A DNA stretch of 64,000 nt from NCBI GenBank assembly GCA_029239875.1, contig JARBUD010000001.1, forward strand, positions 1 through 64,000, written 5' to 3'. This DNA is from Xanthobacteraceae bacterium (GTDB taxonomy: Bacteria > Pseudomonadota > Alphaproteobacteria > Rhizobiales > Xanthobacteraceae). The translations under genes and the position numbers were made by a program. Under the pieces are notes generated by a model, which did no database searches, was not told the origin of the DNA, and was given only the letters and a program-made list of their open reading frames with translations. This document shows positions 17,624 to 26,957 of this stretch, one piece after another (within the stretch, counting starts at the first letter, position 1; every line of letters starts with the position of its first letter).

Positions 17624-18427
17624 TCACCCCACCGCCTTGAGCTTGGGCTTGCCCGAGCGGCCTTCGGCGTAAAGCCGCGCGGCGGCGCCGAAGGCGGTGA
17701 AGATGCCGGTCGACAGCCTGTCCTGCCAGAAGCGCCATTCCGGGTGCCACTGGATCGCCATGTTGAAGCCCGCCGCATCCGGCACGCGGAAAGCCTCGAT
17801 GGTGCCGTCCTCGGCGCGGGCCTCGACGGCGACGCCCGGCGCCAGCTTCGCAACGCCCTGCCCGTGCAGCGAATTCACGCGCCAGGTCGAGGCGCCGGCG
17901 ATGCCGGCGAGCAGCCCGCCCGGCTCCAGCGCCACGTCGTGTGCCGGCCCGTACTGGGTGTCGATGTCCTTCGTCGAATCCTCGCGGTGGTCGAAGCGGC
18001 CGGCCTGTTCGTAGAGCTTCTGGTAGAGCGTGCCGCCCAGCGCCACGTTCATCTCCTGGAAGCCGCGGCACACCCCGAACAGCGGCACGCCGCGCTCCAG
18101 CGCCGCGCGGATCAGCGGCAGCGAGATGTCGTCGCGGTGCGGGTCGGCCGGCAGAGGCGGGTCATAGGCCGCGTCGCCATAATGCTGCGGCCCGACATTG
18201 GACGGGCTGCCCGGCAGGAAGATGCCGTCGACGAGATCGAATATCTCCTCGATCACCACCCGCTCCGGCGCCATGTCGGCGTCCACGGCCGAGATGGTGC
18301 CGGGGATGAGCACCGGCATGGCCTGCGCGCCGCGCGCCACCGCATAGATGTATTTCTCCGTGACGCCATGCACGACATGGCCGCCGCTCGCCTTCACGTC
18401 GCTGATCACGCCGATGACTGGACGCAT
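17624..18427 (-). CDS. Gamma-glutamyl-gamma-aminobutyrate hydrolase family (class I amidotransferase)
   Basis: Class I glutamine-amidotransferase-fold hydrolase of the PuuD/peptidase C26 group, likely splitting a gamma-glutamyl amide in polyamine or GABA breakdown. The 267-residue product has the nucleophile elbow FGVCRGFQEMNVALGG (Cys near residue 119) and the catalytic His-Glu pair in IQWHPEW. LPGSPSNVGP is the oxyanion-side loop. No other polyamine (puu) genes are near, so the substrate is uncertain. The start is ATG 18427. It is convergent with the GntR gene. Confidence 0.87.
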   Translation of the reverse strand: MRPVIGVISDVKASGGHVVHGVTEKYIYAVARGAQAMPVLIPGTISAVDADMAPERVVIEEIFDLVDGIFLPGSPSNVGPQHYGDAAYDPPLPADPHRDDISLPLIRAALERGVPLFGVCRGFQEMNVALGGTLYQKLYEQAGRFDHREDSTKDIDTQYGPAHDVALEPGGLLAGIAGASTWRVNSLHGQGVAKLAPGVAVEARAEDGTIEAFRVPDAAGFNMAIQWHPEWRFWQDRLSTGIFTAFGAAARLYAEGRSGKPKLKAVG

Positions 18428-18665
18428 GATGCCTTTCCTGATCGTTCGGCCTGATGTGGGATCGGCGCCGGGCGCCTGTCAATGCGCAGGCCGCGCGAGG
18501 CCGCCATGCACGGCGCGACGAGGCATTGAAATACCTCTCACGTGACGGACCAACGTCATCGTGACGCTTTGATGAGGCACGACGGCCCGCAATGCTTCCG
18601 CGCCGGCCCTCATCGTGTATGAAGGCGGCTGCATTCATCGGGACACGCCGCGCCGCCAGGGCCTC

Positions 18666-20081
18666 ATGGTTTTCTCCTCCGTCTCCTTCCTGTTCTATTT
18701 CCTGCCGGTCTTCCTGATCTGCTATTTCGCCATGCCGGGCGTGCGGGCGAAGAACCTCGTGCTACTCGCCTTCTCGCTGGTGTTCTACGCCTGGGGCGGC
18801 CTCGCCAACGTCGTCGTGCTCGCCGTCTCCATGGTGGCGAACTATTTTCTAGCGCTGCTGATCGATCCGCGCTCCGAACCCTGGCGGCTGCGCGTGCTGG
18901 CACTCGCCGTGGCGGTGAACCTCGCCGGGCTGATCGCCTTCAAATATTCCGGCTTCCTGGCGGAGAACATCAACCTCGTGCTGCCGGCGGGCTTCCAGTT
19001 GCCGGTGGTCCATCCGGCGCTGCCGCTCGGCATCTCCTTCTTCACCTTCCACGCCATCTCCTACCTGGTCGACGTCTACCGGCGAAAGGCGCGCGCCAGC
19101 CGGCGCTTCGAGGAGATCGCGGTCTACATCACCATGTTCCCGCAGCTCGTCGCCGGGCCGATCGTGCGCTACTCGACCATCGCGCACCGCATCCACACCC
19201 GGCGCACCACGCTCGGGCGGGTGTCGGCGGGCCTGCGCATCTTCGTCATCGGCCTTTCCTGGAAGGTGCTGATCGCCGACGAGGTGGCGCCCGTCGTCGC
19301 CGTCATCTTCGACCGCACCTCGACGCCCAATCTCGCCGAGGCGTGGGTGGGCGTCACCGCCTATGCGCTGCAGATCTATTTCGACTTCGGCGGCTACTCG
19401 AACATGGCGATCGGCCTCGCCGTCGCCATGGGGCTGAAGTTCCCGCGCAACTTCAACCTGCCCTATGGCGCGCTGTCGATCACCGATTTCTGGCGCCGCT
19501 GGCACATGAGCCTGTCGAGCTGGTTCCGCGACTATCTCTATATCCCGCTCGGCGGCAACCGGCACGGCCATCTGCGCACCGCGGTCAATCTGTGGGCGGT
19601 GTTCCTGCTCTGCGGCCTCTGGCACGGGGCGAGCTGGACTTTCGTCATCTGGGGCGTCCACCACGGCACCTTCCTGGTGCTGGAGCGCACCCGCCTCGGC
19701 GCAGCGCTGAAGGCGGGCCCGCGCATCCTCGGCCACGCCTATGTGCTGCTGGTGGTGCTCACCTCCTGGGTGTGGTTCCGCGCCAATTCGCTTCCCGAGG
19801 CGCTCGACCTGTTCGCCGGCCTCGCCGGGCTCAACGGCGGCGGGCCGCTCTCGGTCACGCTGATGGCCGAGCTCAAGCCGATGACCATCGCGGTGCTGAT
19901 CCTCGCCTGGCCGCTCGCCATGTTCGGCCTGCCGCGGCCCGGCGCGCACAAGCTGCCGCAGAAGCTGCGGCTCGCGCTCTACGGCTTCGCCGACACGGCG
20001 GCGGTGGCGGTGCTGCTGGCGCTGTGCATCCTCTCCGTCGGCGCGGCGACCTATTCGCCGTTCCTGTATTTCCGGTTCTGA
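18666..20081 (+). CDS. MBOAT-family O-acyltransferase, AlgI-like
   Basis: Multi-spanning inner-membrane protein thought to pass acetyl groups to the periplasm for polysaccharide O-acetylation. The 471-residue product begins MVFSSVSFLFYFLPVFLI, the standard AlgI N-terminus. It contains the MBOAT core QIYFDFGGYSNMAIGLA, the FPRNFNLPY segment and the catalytic His in CGLWHGASWTFVIWG. About ten to twelve hydrophobic segments are visible. ATG 18666 was chosen because it starts exactly at the family N-terminus. Its stop is 13 bases before the SGNH partner gene, so the two form an operon. No polymer synthesis genes are nearby. Confidence 0.92.
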   Translation: MVFSSVSFLFYFLPVFLICYFAMPGVRAKNLVLLAFSLVFYAWGGLANVVVLAVSMVANYFLALLIDPRSEPWRLRVLALAVAVNLAGLIAFKYSGFLAENINLVLPAGFQLPVVHPALPLGISFFTFHAISYLVDVYRRKARASRRFEEIAVYITMFPQLVAGPIVRYSTIAHRIHTRRTTLGRVSAGLRIFVIGLSWKVLIADEVAPVVAVIFDRTSTPNLAEAWVGVTAYALQIYFDFGGYSNMAIGLAVAMGLKFPRNFNLPYGALSITDFWRRWHMSLSSWFRDYLYIPLGGNRHGHLRTAVNLWAVFLLCGLWHGASWTFVIWGVHHGTFLVLERTRLGAALKAGPRILGHAYVLLVVLTSWVWFRANSLPEALDLFAGLAGLNGGGPLSVTLMAELKPMTIAVLILAWPLAMFGLPRPGAHKLPQKLRLALYGFADTAAVAVLLALCILSVGAATYSPFLYFRF

Positions 20082-20094
20082 GGGAGGCGCGCCG

Positions 20095-21279
20095 ATGCCG
20101 TTGCTGATGGGCTTCCGCCGCTGGTGGGCGATCCTCTTCGTCGCCATCCTCGCTTTGCCGACCATCGGGCTGGTGGCGCCCGACCTGCCGGCGCCGATGC
20201 GCACCGTGCTGGCGCCGGAGCAGCACTGGTGGCACGACGCCTCCAGGCGCCTCGATCCCTACATCAACAACGTCTTCGGCTTCCGCGGCGCGGTGCTCGC
20301 CGCCCACCGCTCCTATCTGCGCTTCATCGACGAGCCGCAGGGCGAGCGGGTGCTGCAGGGCGAGAACGGCACGCTGTTCATCCGCGACAACGACGCGCTC
20401 GAACAGTCGCTCGGCCAGCTCGTGCGCCCCGGCGCCGTCGCCGGCTTCGTCGGCCTCGCCAGGGAGCTCGACGCCGACATGAAGGCGCGCGGCGGGCGCT
20501 TCGTCGCGCTGATCCCACCCAACAGCCACACCGCCAATTTCGACGAGCTCCCGGCCTATGCGCGCGGGCAGAAGAAGGCGCCGACGGAATACGACCTCGT
20601 CGCCGCGCGGATGAAGGCGGACGGCATCCCCTTCGTCGACCTGCGCCCGCTGGTCGCGCAGGCGAAGAAGGATGGCCGGGTCTATTTCCGCTACGACACG
20701 CACTGGAACGAGCGCGGCGCGCTCCTCGCCTTCAACGCCGCCATGGACGCCGCCGGCCGGCCCGATCTCGCCATCCCCCCGCAGGAGGCGCTCGGCCCGG
20801 CGCAGGTGAAGCTCGGCGGCGACCTCTTACGCCTCGGCGGGCTCGACCAGCGCGAGCCGCCGGACACGCGCTATCCGTGGACGCCGCCCTTCGCGCCGCG
20901 CGAGGACCTCGCGCCGATGCCGGGCATCATCGTCGGCGACGAGAATCCGCTCTTCCCCTCACGGGCGGTCACCACCGGGCATGACGGGCCGCGCATCATG
21001 GTGATCGGCGACTCCTTCACCAACGGCTTCTGGCACGGCCTGCTGGCGGCGCGCAGCTCGGCCTATGTCTGGACCCATCACCAACTCTGCAATTTCGACC
21101 AGGGCATGATCGCGCGCTTCAAGCCGGACATCCTGATCTACGCCCCGACCGAGCGCTTCTTCCCCTGCGCCGGCAAGCGCGGTGCCACGGCGACGGTGAG
21201 CGGCGCGCCGCCGCAGGAGCCCGCACCGGCCGGCCCGCTTCCCGACGCACACTTGCCGGACGGCCCTGCGCCGCATTAG
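20095..21279 (+). CDS. AlgJ/AlgX-like SGNH O-acetyltransferase
   Basis: Periplasmic, membrane-tethered partner of the AlgI-like protein, expected to place acetyl groups on a polysaccharide. The 394-residue product has one N-terminal membrane segment (about 9-29). The SGNH-type serine motif is VIGDSFTNGFW, and the paired Asp/His lies in RYDTHWNERGALLAF. The N-terminal NNVFGFRGAVLAAH segment is typical of the AlgX/AlgJ acetylhydrolase family. The C-terminal 30 residues are a Pro/Ala-rich tail without known function. A good ribosome site (AGGGAGG) precedes ATG 20095. The target polymer is unknown. Confidence 0.86.
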   Translation: MPLLMGFRRWWAILFVAILALPTIGLVAPDLPAPMRTVLAPEQHWWHDASRRLDPYINNVFGFRGAVLAAHRSYLRFIDEPQGERVLQGENGTLFIRDNDALEQSLGQLVRPGAVAGFVGLARELDADMKARGGRFVALIPPNSHTANFDELPAYARGQKKAPTEYDLVAARMKADGIPFVDLRPLVAQAKKDGRVYFRYDTHWNERGALLAFNAAMDAAGRPDLAIPPQEALGPAQVKLGGDLLRLGGLDQREPPDTRYPWTPPFAPREDLAPMPGIIVGDENPLFPSRAVTTGHDGPRIMVIGDSFTNGFWHGLLAARSSAYVWTHHQLCNFDQGMIARFKPDILIYAPTERFFPCAGKRGATATVSGAPPQEPAPAGPLPDAHLPDGPAPH

Positions 21280-21314
21280 AACGCGGCGCCTCCCTTCATT
21301 TCCCCGAGCCCGCC

Positions 21315-21836
21315 ATGCCGCTGACCGCCCAGGACCTGCTCGCCCGGCTCGCCGAGCTCGGCATCGAGACGACCACCGTCGAGCACCCGCCGCTGTTCAC
21401 GGTGGAGGATTCGCAGGCGCTGCGCGGCGACATCCCCGGTGGGCACACCAAGAACCTGTTCCTCAAGGACAAGAAGGGGAACATCTTCCTCGTCGTGGTC
21501 GAGGAGGAGACGCGCGTGGACCTCAAGAGCCTGCACCAGCCGCTCGGCGCGGCGAGCCGGCTCTCCTTCGGCAGCGCCGAGCTCTTGGAAGAGGTGCTCG
21601 GCGTGAAGCCGGGCGCGGTCACCGCCTTCGGCCCGGTGAACGACACGGCGGGCCGCGTCACCGTGGTGCTCGACGAGGAGCTGATGGCGCACGAGACGAT
21701 CAACTGCCACCCGCTGGTGAACACCGCCACCACCGCCATCCGCAGCGCCGACCTCATCCGCTTCCTGCGCGCCACCGGCCACGAGCCGCGGATCATGACG
21801 GTGCCGCGCCGGACCGACGCCGCAGAGGAAGGCTGA
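21315..21836 (+). CDS. Prolyl-tRNA editing (YbaK/ProX-type) deacylase
   Basis: Free-standing editing domain that removes wrongly attached amino acids from tRNA, probably Ala-tRNA(Pro) (ProXp-ala/PrdX branch). The 173-residue product has GGHTKNLFLKDKKGNIFLVV with the catalytic lysine region, and the C-terminal HPLVNTATTAIRSADLIRFL characteristic of this branch. It begins 35 bases after the AlgJ-like gene and precedes the CnoX-like and LON-domain genes. The three could be one transcript concerned with translation and protein quality. Substrate preference is inferred. Confidence 0.86.
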   Translation: MPLTAQDLLARLAELGIETTTVEHPPLFTVEDSQALRGDIPGGHTKNLFLKDKKGNIFLVVVEEETRVDLKSLHQPLGAASRLSFGSAELLEEVLGVKPGAVTAFGPVNDTAGRVTVVLDEELMAHETINCHPLVNTATTAIRSADLIRFLRATGHEPRIMTVPRRTDAAEEG

Positions 21837-21937
21837 GCCTTCCCGCCCCTTCTTGCCCGTTGCATTCGCGGCGCGGCAGACCATTTTATGCGGCGAATAG
21901 CTTCGTTTCGTACGACCGAGTATCGCGAGGACGACCC

Positions 21938-22867
21938 ATGCTGCTGAACCAGCCCGCCAACCCGGCCCAGAATGGCGGCGACGCCCCGGCCGGCGACGAT
22001 GTCGTGATCGACGTCACGACCCGGAGCTTCATGCAGGACGTGGTGGAGGAATCCCGCCGCCGCCCGGTGCTGGTCGATTTCTGGGCGCCGTGGTGCGGCC
22101 CCTGCAAGCAGCTCACCCCGATCATCGAGAAGGTGGTGCGCGGCGCCAAGGGCAAGGTGCGCCTCGCCAAGATGAACACCGACGAGCATCCCGCCGTCGC
22201 CCAGCAGCTCGGCATCCAGTCGCTGCCCACCGTCTACGCCTTCGTCAACGGCCAGCCGGTCGACGGCTTCATGGGCGCGCAGCCGGAAACCCAGATCCAG
22301 GCGCTGGTGGACCGGCTCGTCGCCGGCGCCGGCGGGGCTGACGACATGGCCGAGGTGGTCGCCTCCGGCGAGGCGGCGCTGGCCGAGGGCGACCTCGTCG
22401 GCGCGACGGAGATCTTCGCCGCCGTGCTCGCCGAGGAGCCCGCCAACCTCAAGGCCATCGCCGGGCTCGCGCGCGCCCAGCTCTCCGCCGGCAATGCCGA
22501 GCAGGCCAAGGCCACCCTTGCGCTGGCCCCGGAGAGCGCGGCGAACGATGCCGGCCTTGCCGCCGTGCGCGCCGCCATCGAACTGGAGGAAGCCGCCGCC
22601 GGCCTCGGCGACGTGAAGGAGCTGGAGGCCAAGGTCGCCGCCAACCCGCTCGACCATCAGGCCCGCTTCGACCTCGCCGTGGCGCTCGCCGCGCACGACA
22701 AGCGCGAGGAGGCGGTGGACGAGCTGCTCACCATCGTGCGCAAGGATCGCAATTGGAACGACGACGGCGCCCGCAAGCAGCTGGTGCAGTTCTTCGAGGC
22801 CTGGGGCCCGACCGACGAGCACACGATCGCCGGCCGCCGGCGCCTGTCCTCCATCCTGTTCGCCTGA
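21938..22867 (+). CDS. cnoX: CnoX/YbbN-type thioredoxin-TPR chaperedoxin
   Basis: Chaperone and redox protein that holds unfolding proteins and hands them to GroEL or DnaK. The 309-residue product has a thioredoxin domain (about residues 24-130) with an intact WCGPC active site at Cys53/Cys56. TPR-like helical repeats follow (EEPANLKAIAGLARAQL, NPLDHQARFDLAVALA, DDGARKQLVQFFEAWG). Enterobacterial CnoX lacks the CGPC pair; an active pair as here is known in alphaproteobacterial members. ATG 21938 follows GCGAGGACGACC. The LON-domain gene follows after 26 bases. Confidence 0.9.
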   Translation: MLLNQPANPAQNGGDAPAGDDVVIDVTTRSFMQDVVEESRRRPVLVDFWAPWCGPCKQLTPIIEKVVRGAKGKVRLAKMNTDEHPAVAQQLGIQSLPTVYAFVNGQPVDGFMGAQPETQIQALVDRLVAGAGGADDMAEVVASGEAALAEGDLVGATEIFAAVLAEEPANLKAIAGLARAQLSAGNAEQAKATLALAPESAANDAGLAAVRAAIELEEAAAGLGDVKELEAKVAANPLDHQARFDLAVALAAHDKREEAVDELLTIVRKDRNWNDDGARKQLVQFFEAWGPTDEHTIAGRRRLSSILFA

Positions 22868-22893
22868 CGCTGCACAACGGCCAAGGAGCGCCG

Positions 22894-23571
22894 ATGGCGA
22901 TCAACCATCCCTATACCGGGCCGTCGGAACTGGCGCCGATCATCCCGCTCTTCCCGCTGGAAGGCGCGCTGCTGCTGCCGCGCTGCCAGCTGCCGCTCAA
23001 CATCTTCGAGCCGCGCTATCTGGCGATGATCGACGCGGCGCTGGCGGGCAGCCGGCTGATCGGCATGGTGCAGCCGGCGCTCGATCCCACCGGCCACGCC
23101 ATGGCCGGCGGCGCGGCGCTGCTGGCGGTGGGCTGCGTCGGCCGCATCACCGAGATCGCCGAGAGCGGCGACGGACGCTACCTCTTGAACCTGAGCGGCG
23201 TCAGCCGCTTCCGCATCGTCTCCGAGGTCGATGCGGGCACGCCCTATCGGCAGGCCACGGTCGATTACGAGCCGTTCGCCGACGACTTCAAGCCCAATCT
23301 CGGCGCCGACGCGGTGGACCGCGGCGCGCTGCTGCGCACGCTGGCGGAGTATCTCGACGCCAACCGGCTGGAAGCGGACTGGGAGAGCATCAAGGACGCG
23401 CCCAACGAGGCGCTGGTCAACGCGCTCGCCATGATGTCGCCCTTCGGCCCGCGCGAGAAGCAGGCGCTTCTGGAGGCGCCGAGCCTGGCGGCCCGCGCGG
23501 AGATGCTGATCGCGGTGACGCAGATGGCGATGGCCCGCACCGGCGGCGAAGGCGACGGCTCGCTGCAATAG
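22894..23571 (+). CDS. LON N-terminal substrate-binding domain protein
   Basis: Stand-alone version of the N-terminal substrate-recognition domain of Lon protease, without ATPase or protease parts. The 225-residue product opens with IIPLFPLEGALLLPRCQLPL and NIFEPRYLAMIDAAL, both standard for the LON domain. The C-terminal part is helical (FGPREKQALLEAPSLAARAEML). It probably helps select or present substrates, but its biochemical role is not established. Start ATG 22894 follows AAGGAG. Its position directly after the CnoX-like gene is conserved in many Rhizobiales. Confidence 0.9.
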   Translation: MAINHPYTGPSELAPIIPLFPLEGALLLPRCQLPLNIFEPRYLAMIDAALAGSRLIGMVQPALDPTGHAMAGGAALLAVGCVGRITEIAESGDGRYLLNLSGVSRFRIVSEVDAGTPYRQATVDYEPFADDFKPNLGADAVDRGALLRTLAEYLDANRLEADWESIKDAPNEALVNALAMMSPFGPREKQALLEAPSLAARAEMLIAVTQMAMARTGGEGDGSLQ

Positions 23572-23603
23572 CCGCTTCGAGCCGGATCCCGTCCCCGCCA
23601 GGC

Positions 23604-23705
23604 CGTCATCCCGGCCGGAGGCGCAGCCGAAGAGCCGGGATCGCCTTCAGGTTCCAGAACGATTTAGCGATCCCGGATCGCCGCTACGCGGCGTCCGGGA
23701 TGACG
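23604..23705. repeat. Paired-hairpin intergenic repeat (CGTCATCCCGG type), copy 2
   Basis: It starts CGTCATCCCGGCCGGAGG and ends CCGGGATGACG. Internal GAGCCGGGATCGC and GCGATCCCGGATC arms form the inner dyad. It resembles the 1121 copy. It lies between the convergent LON-domain and RND-pump genes. Confidence 0.72.
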
Positions 23706-23756
23706 AGCTTCTTGCTGCCGCTTGACTATCCCTCTCCCCCGGAGAGGGAGCAGCCC

Positions 23757-26700
23757 TCACTCCGCCGCCATCGGCGGGCGGGGGGTGGAGTGCGGGTCCG
23801 GCCGCGCCGCGTGGACGGTGGCCAGCACCGTCGCCGGCACCTCGTGCTCGTCCGGCTCGTCGCGCTCGCCGATGAAGCGGCCGAAGGTGCGCGAGAGGAA
23901 GTGGCCGAAATCGTCCATCAGCGTGAACACCGCCGGCACGAACACCAGCGACAGCACGGTCGAGGCGACCAGGCCGCCGATCACCGCGATCGCCATGGGC
24001 GCGCGGAAGTCGCCGCCCTCGCCCAACCCCATGGCCGAGGGCACCATGCCCGCCGTCATGGCGATGGTGGTCATCACGATCGGCTGGGCGCGCTTGCGGC
24101 CGGCCTCGATCAGCGCCGTGGTGCGCTCGACGCCGCCATGCACCGCCTCGATGGCGAAGTCGACCAGGAGGATGGCGTTTTTCGTCACGATGCCCATCAG
24201 CATCAGGAAGCCGATCACCACCGGCAGCGTCATGGCGTTGTTGGTGATCAGTAGCGCGATGAAGGCGCCGCCCACCGACAGCGGCAGCGCGATCAGGATG
24301 GTGATCGGCTGCAGCACGTTGGCGAACAGCAGCACCAGCACCGCCAGCACCATCATCACGCCGGCCAGCATGGCGTCGGCGAAGCCGCCGAATACCTCGG
24401 ACATGATCTCGGCGTCGCCGGTCTCCTTCAGCACCACGCCGGCCGGCAGGTTCTTCGCCACCGGCTGGGCATAGACCTGGGCCAGCGCCTCGCCGAGCTG
24501 GGTGTTGCCGGCAAGGTCCGCCTCCAGCGCGATGCGCCGCGCGCGGTCGTAGCGGTCGAGGCTGGAGGGGCCGGTGCCGAAGGAGATGTCGGCCACCGCC
24601 GACAGCGGCACCGAGGCGCCCGAGGCGGTGCGCACCTTCAGCGTCTCGAAGGTGGAGAGGTCCGCCCGCGCCCGCTCGTCGAGCTGCACCCGGATCGGCA
24701 CCTGCCGGTCGCCGGCGGAGAACTTGGCGAGGTTCTGCGACACGTCGCCGATGGTGGCGATGCGCACCGTCTGGGCGATGTCGGCGACGGAGACGCCGAG
24801 CTCGGCGGCTTCGGCGAGCTTGGGCACGACGCGCAGCTCCGGCCGGTCGAGCGCGGCGCTGGTCATGACGTTGGTGAGGCCCTTCACATTGGCGCGCACC
24901 TCGCGCTCCAGCTCCAGCGCCGCCTTCTCCACCTCCTCGCCGTTCGAGCCGGAGAGGATGACGGTGAACTCACGCTGGCCGGGCCCGGCGCCGCCGGAGG
25001 CGCCGAAGTTGAAGCGCAGGTCCGGCACGCTGGCGATCTCGTCGCGCATGCGCATCTCGAACTGCTTCTGCGTCGCCTCGCGCTCGCTGCGCGGCAGGAG
25101 GTTGACGATGATCGTCGCCTTACGCACCTCGCCGGCCGCGCCCGCCGGGCCGCTGGTCGAGCCCGAGCCGGCGGTGGCGAAGACGCTCTCCACCTCGGGC
25201 TGCGCCTTCAGCTTGGCGGAGACCTCGTCGACCACGCGCTGCGTCGATTCCAGCGTCGCGCCGGGCGGCAGCTCCAGCGCCAGTACCGAGCGCGAGACGT
25301 CGGAGTTGGGGATGAAGCCCGACGGCAGCAGCGTCGACAGCCACATCGAGCCCATGAACAGCAGGATGCCCGCTGCCACGGTGAGGAAGCGGTGGCGGAT
25401 CGAGGCGTGCAGCAGGCGGACATAGAAGCGCATCAGCGCCCCGTCCTTGACCTCGCGATGGCCGTGATCGCGCAGGAAATAGGCGGAGAGCATCGGCGTG
25501 AGCAGGCGCGCCACCAGCAGCGAGAACAGCACCGCCACGGCGACGGTGATGCCGAACTGGCGGAAATACTGGCCGGCGATGCCGCCCATGAAGCTGACGG
25601 GCAGGAACACCGCGACGATGGTCAGCGTCGTCGCCACCACGGCGAGGCCGATCTCGTCCGCCGCCTCGATGGCGGCGCGATAGGGCGACTTGCCCATGCG
25701 CATGTGGCGGACGATGTTCTCGATCTCGACGATGGCGTCATCAACCAGGATGCCGGTCACCAGCGTGACCGCGAGCAGGCTGACGCCATTCAGCGAGAAG
25801 CCGAGAATGTCCATGACCCAGAAGGTGGGCAGGATCGACAGGGGTATGGCGAGCGCCGTGACGATGGTGGCGCGCCAGTCGCGCAGGAACAGCATGACCA
25901 CGATCACCGCCAGCACCGCGCCCTCGATGAGCGTGTGCATGGCGGATTCGTAGTCCGCCTTGGTGTACTTCACCGTCGAGTCGATCAGCGTGATCTGCAC
26001 GTCCGGATGCGCCGCCTCGAGCTTGCGCAGCTCCGCTTCCGCGTTCTCCGCCACCACCACGTCGGAATAGCCCTTGGCGCGGTAGACGCCGAAGGCGACC
26101 ACCGGCTTGCCGTCGAGGCGGGCGAAGATGCGCGGCTCGGCGGCCCCGTCGGTGACGCTGCCGAGATCGGCGAGGCGCACATAGCGCGCGGACCCGTCGC
26201 TGCCGGCCGGCAGCGCGATGCGGGTCTCCGCAAGGTCGGCGACGCTGAGCGCGCCGCCCAGCGTGCGCACGGACTGCTCCTGCGTACCGATCTCGCCGCG
26301 CCCGCCGGCGAGGTCGACATTGGTCGCGACGAGCTGGCGGTTGACGTCGGCCGCGGTGACGCCGAGCGCCGCGAGCTTGTCGGGATCGAGCGAGATGCGG
26401 ATCTCGCGGTCGACGCCGCCCTCGCGCTTGACCTGGGCGACGCCGCGCACGCCCTGCAGCGAGCGGATCACCGTGTCGTCGACGAACCAGGACAGCTCCT
26501 CCGGCGTCATGCCCGGCGCCGAGGCAGCATAGGTGTCGATGGCCATGCCCTCGACGTCGACGCGCTGGATCAGCGGCTCCTCGATGTCCTGCGGCAGTTC
26601 CGAGCGGACATTGGTCACCGCATCGCGCACGTCGTTGACCGCGCGGTCGACCTGCGTCTCCAGCTGGAACTCGACCACCGTCAGCGAGGTGCCCTCGGTG

Positions 26701-26957
26701 ATGGTCGAGGTGATGTGCTTCACCCCCTGCACGCCGGCGACCGAGGTCTCGACGATCTTGGTCACCTGCGTCTCCAGCTCGCTCGGCGCGGCGCCCGGCT
26801 GGACGATGGTGACGGAGACGATGGGCAGGTCGATGTTCGGCATGCGCGTGATCGGCAGCCGGTCGAAGGTGTAGAGGCCGATCGCGGTCAGCACCACGAA
26901 CAGCACGATGGAGGGCACCGGCTTGCGGATCGCCCAGGCGGAGATGTTGAGAGCCAT
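23757..26957 (-). CDS. RND efflux transporter, AcrB-like (HAE1 family)
   Basis: Proton-driven inner-membrane pump of a tripartite drug/solvent efflux system. The 1066-residue length is usual. Proton-relay residues are visible: the Asp pair in [15 protein letters not shown] (TM4) and the Lys in [17 protein letters not shown] (TM10). The N-terminus ([20 protein letters not shown]) is the first membrane helix. Its start overlaps the stop of the adaptor gene by one base, so translation is coupled. No outer-membrane channel gene is linked; a TolC homologue elsewhere is presumably used. The substrate is unknown. Confidence 0.95.
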   Translation of the reverse strand: MALNISAWAIRKPVPSIVLFVVLTAIGLYTFDRLPITRMPNIDLPIVSVTIVQPGAAPSELETQVTKIVETSVAGVQGVKHITSTITEGTSLTVVEFQLETQVDRAVNDVRDAVTNVRSELPQDIEEPLIQRVDVEGMAIDTYAASAPGMTPEELSWFVDDTVIRSLQGVRGVAQVKREGGVDREIRISLDPDKLAALGVTAADVNRQLVATNVDLAGGRGEIGTQEQSVRTLGGALSVADLAETRIALPAGSDGSARYVRLADLGSVTDGAAEPRIFARLDGKPVVAFGVYRAKGYSDVVVAENAEAELRKLEAAHPDVQITLIDSTVKYTKADYESAMHTLIEGAVLAVIVVMLFLRDWRATIVTALAIPLSILPTFWVMDILGFSLNGVSLLAVTLVTGILVDDAIVEIENIVRHMRMGKSPYRAAIEAADEIGLAVVATTLTIVAVFLPVSFMGGIAGQYFRQFGITVAVAVLFSLLVARLLTPMLSAYFLRDHGHREVKDGALMRFYVRLLHASIRHRFLTVAAGILLFMGSMWLSTLLPSGFIPNSDVSRSVLALELPPGATLESTQRVVDEVSAKLKAQPEVESVFATAGSGSTSGPAGAAGEVRKATIIVNLLPRSEREATQKQFEMRMRDEIASVPDLRFNFGASGGAGPGQREFTVILSGSNGEEVEKAALELEREVRANVKGLTNVMTSAALDRPELRVVPKLAEAAELGVSVADIAQTVRIATIGDVSQNLAKFSAGDRQVPIRVQLDERARADLSTFETLKVRTASGASVPLSAVADISFGTGPSSLDRYDRARRIALEADLAGNTQLGEALAQVYAQPVAKNLPAGVVLKETGDAEIMSEVFGGFADAMLAGVMMVLAVLVLLFANVLQPITILIALPLSVGGAFIALLITNNAMTLPVVIGFLMLMGIVTKNAILLVDFAIEAVHGGVERTTALIEAGRKRAQPIVMTTIAMTAGMVPSAMGLGEGGDFRAPMAIAVIGGLVASTVLSLVFVPAVFTLMDDFGHFLSRTFGRFIGERDEPDEHEVPATVLATVHAARPDPHSTPRPPMAAE

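Noticed and set aside
23757-24474. Plus-strand frames opposite the RND pump rich in Ser/Thr/Arg or His
   Set aside because: They are antisense shadows of the transporter reading frame with no ribosome sites.
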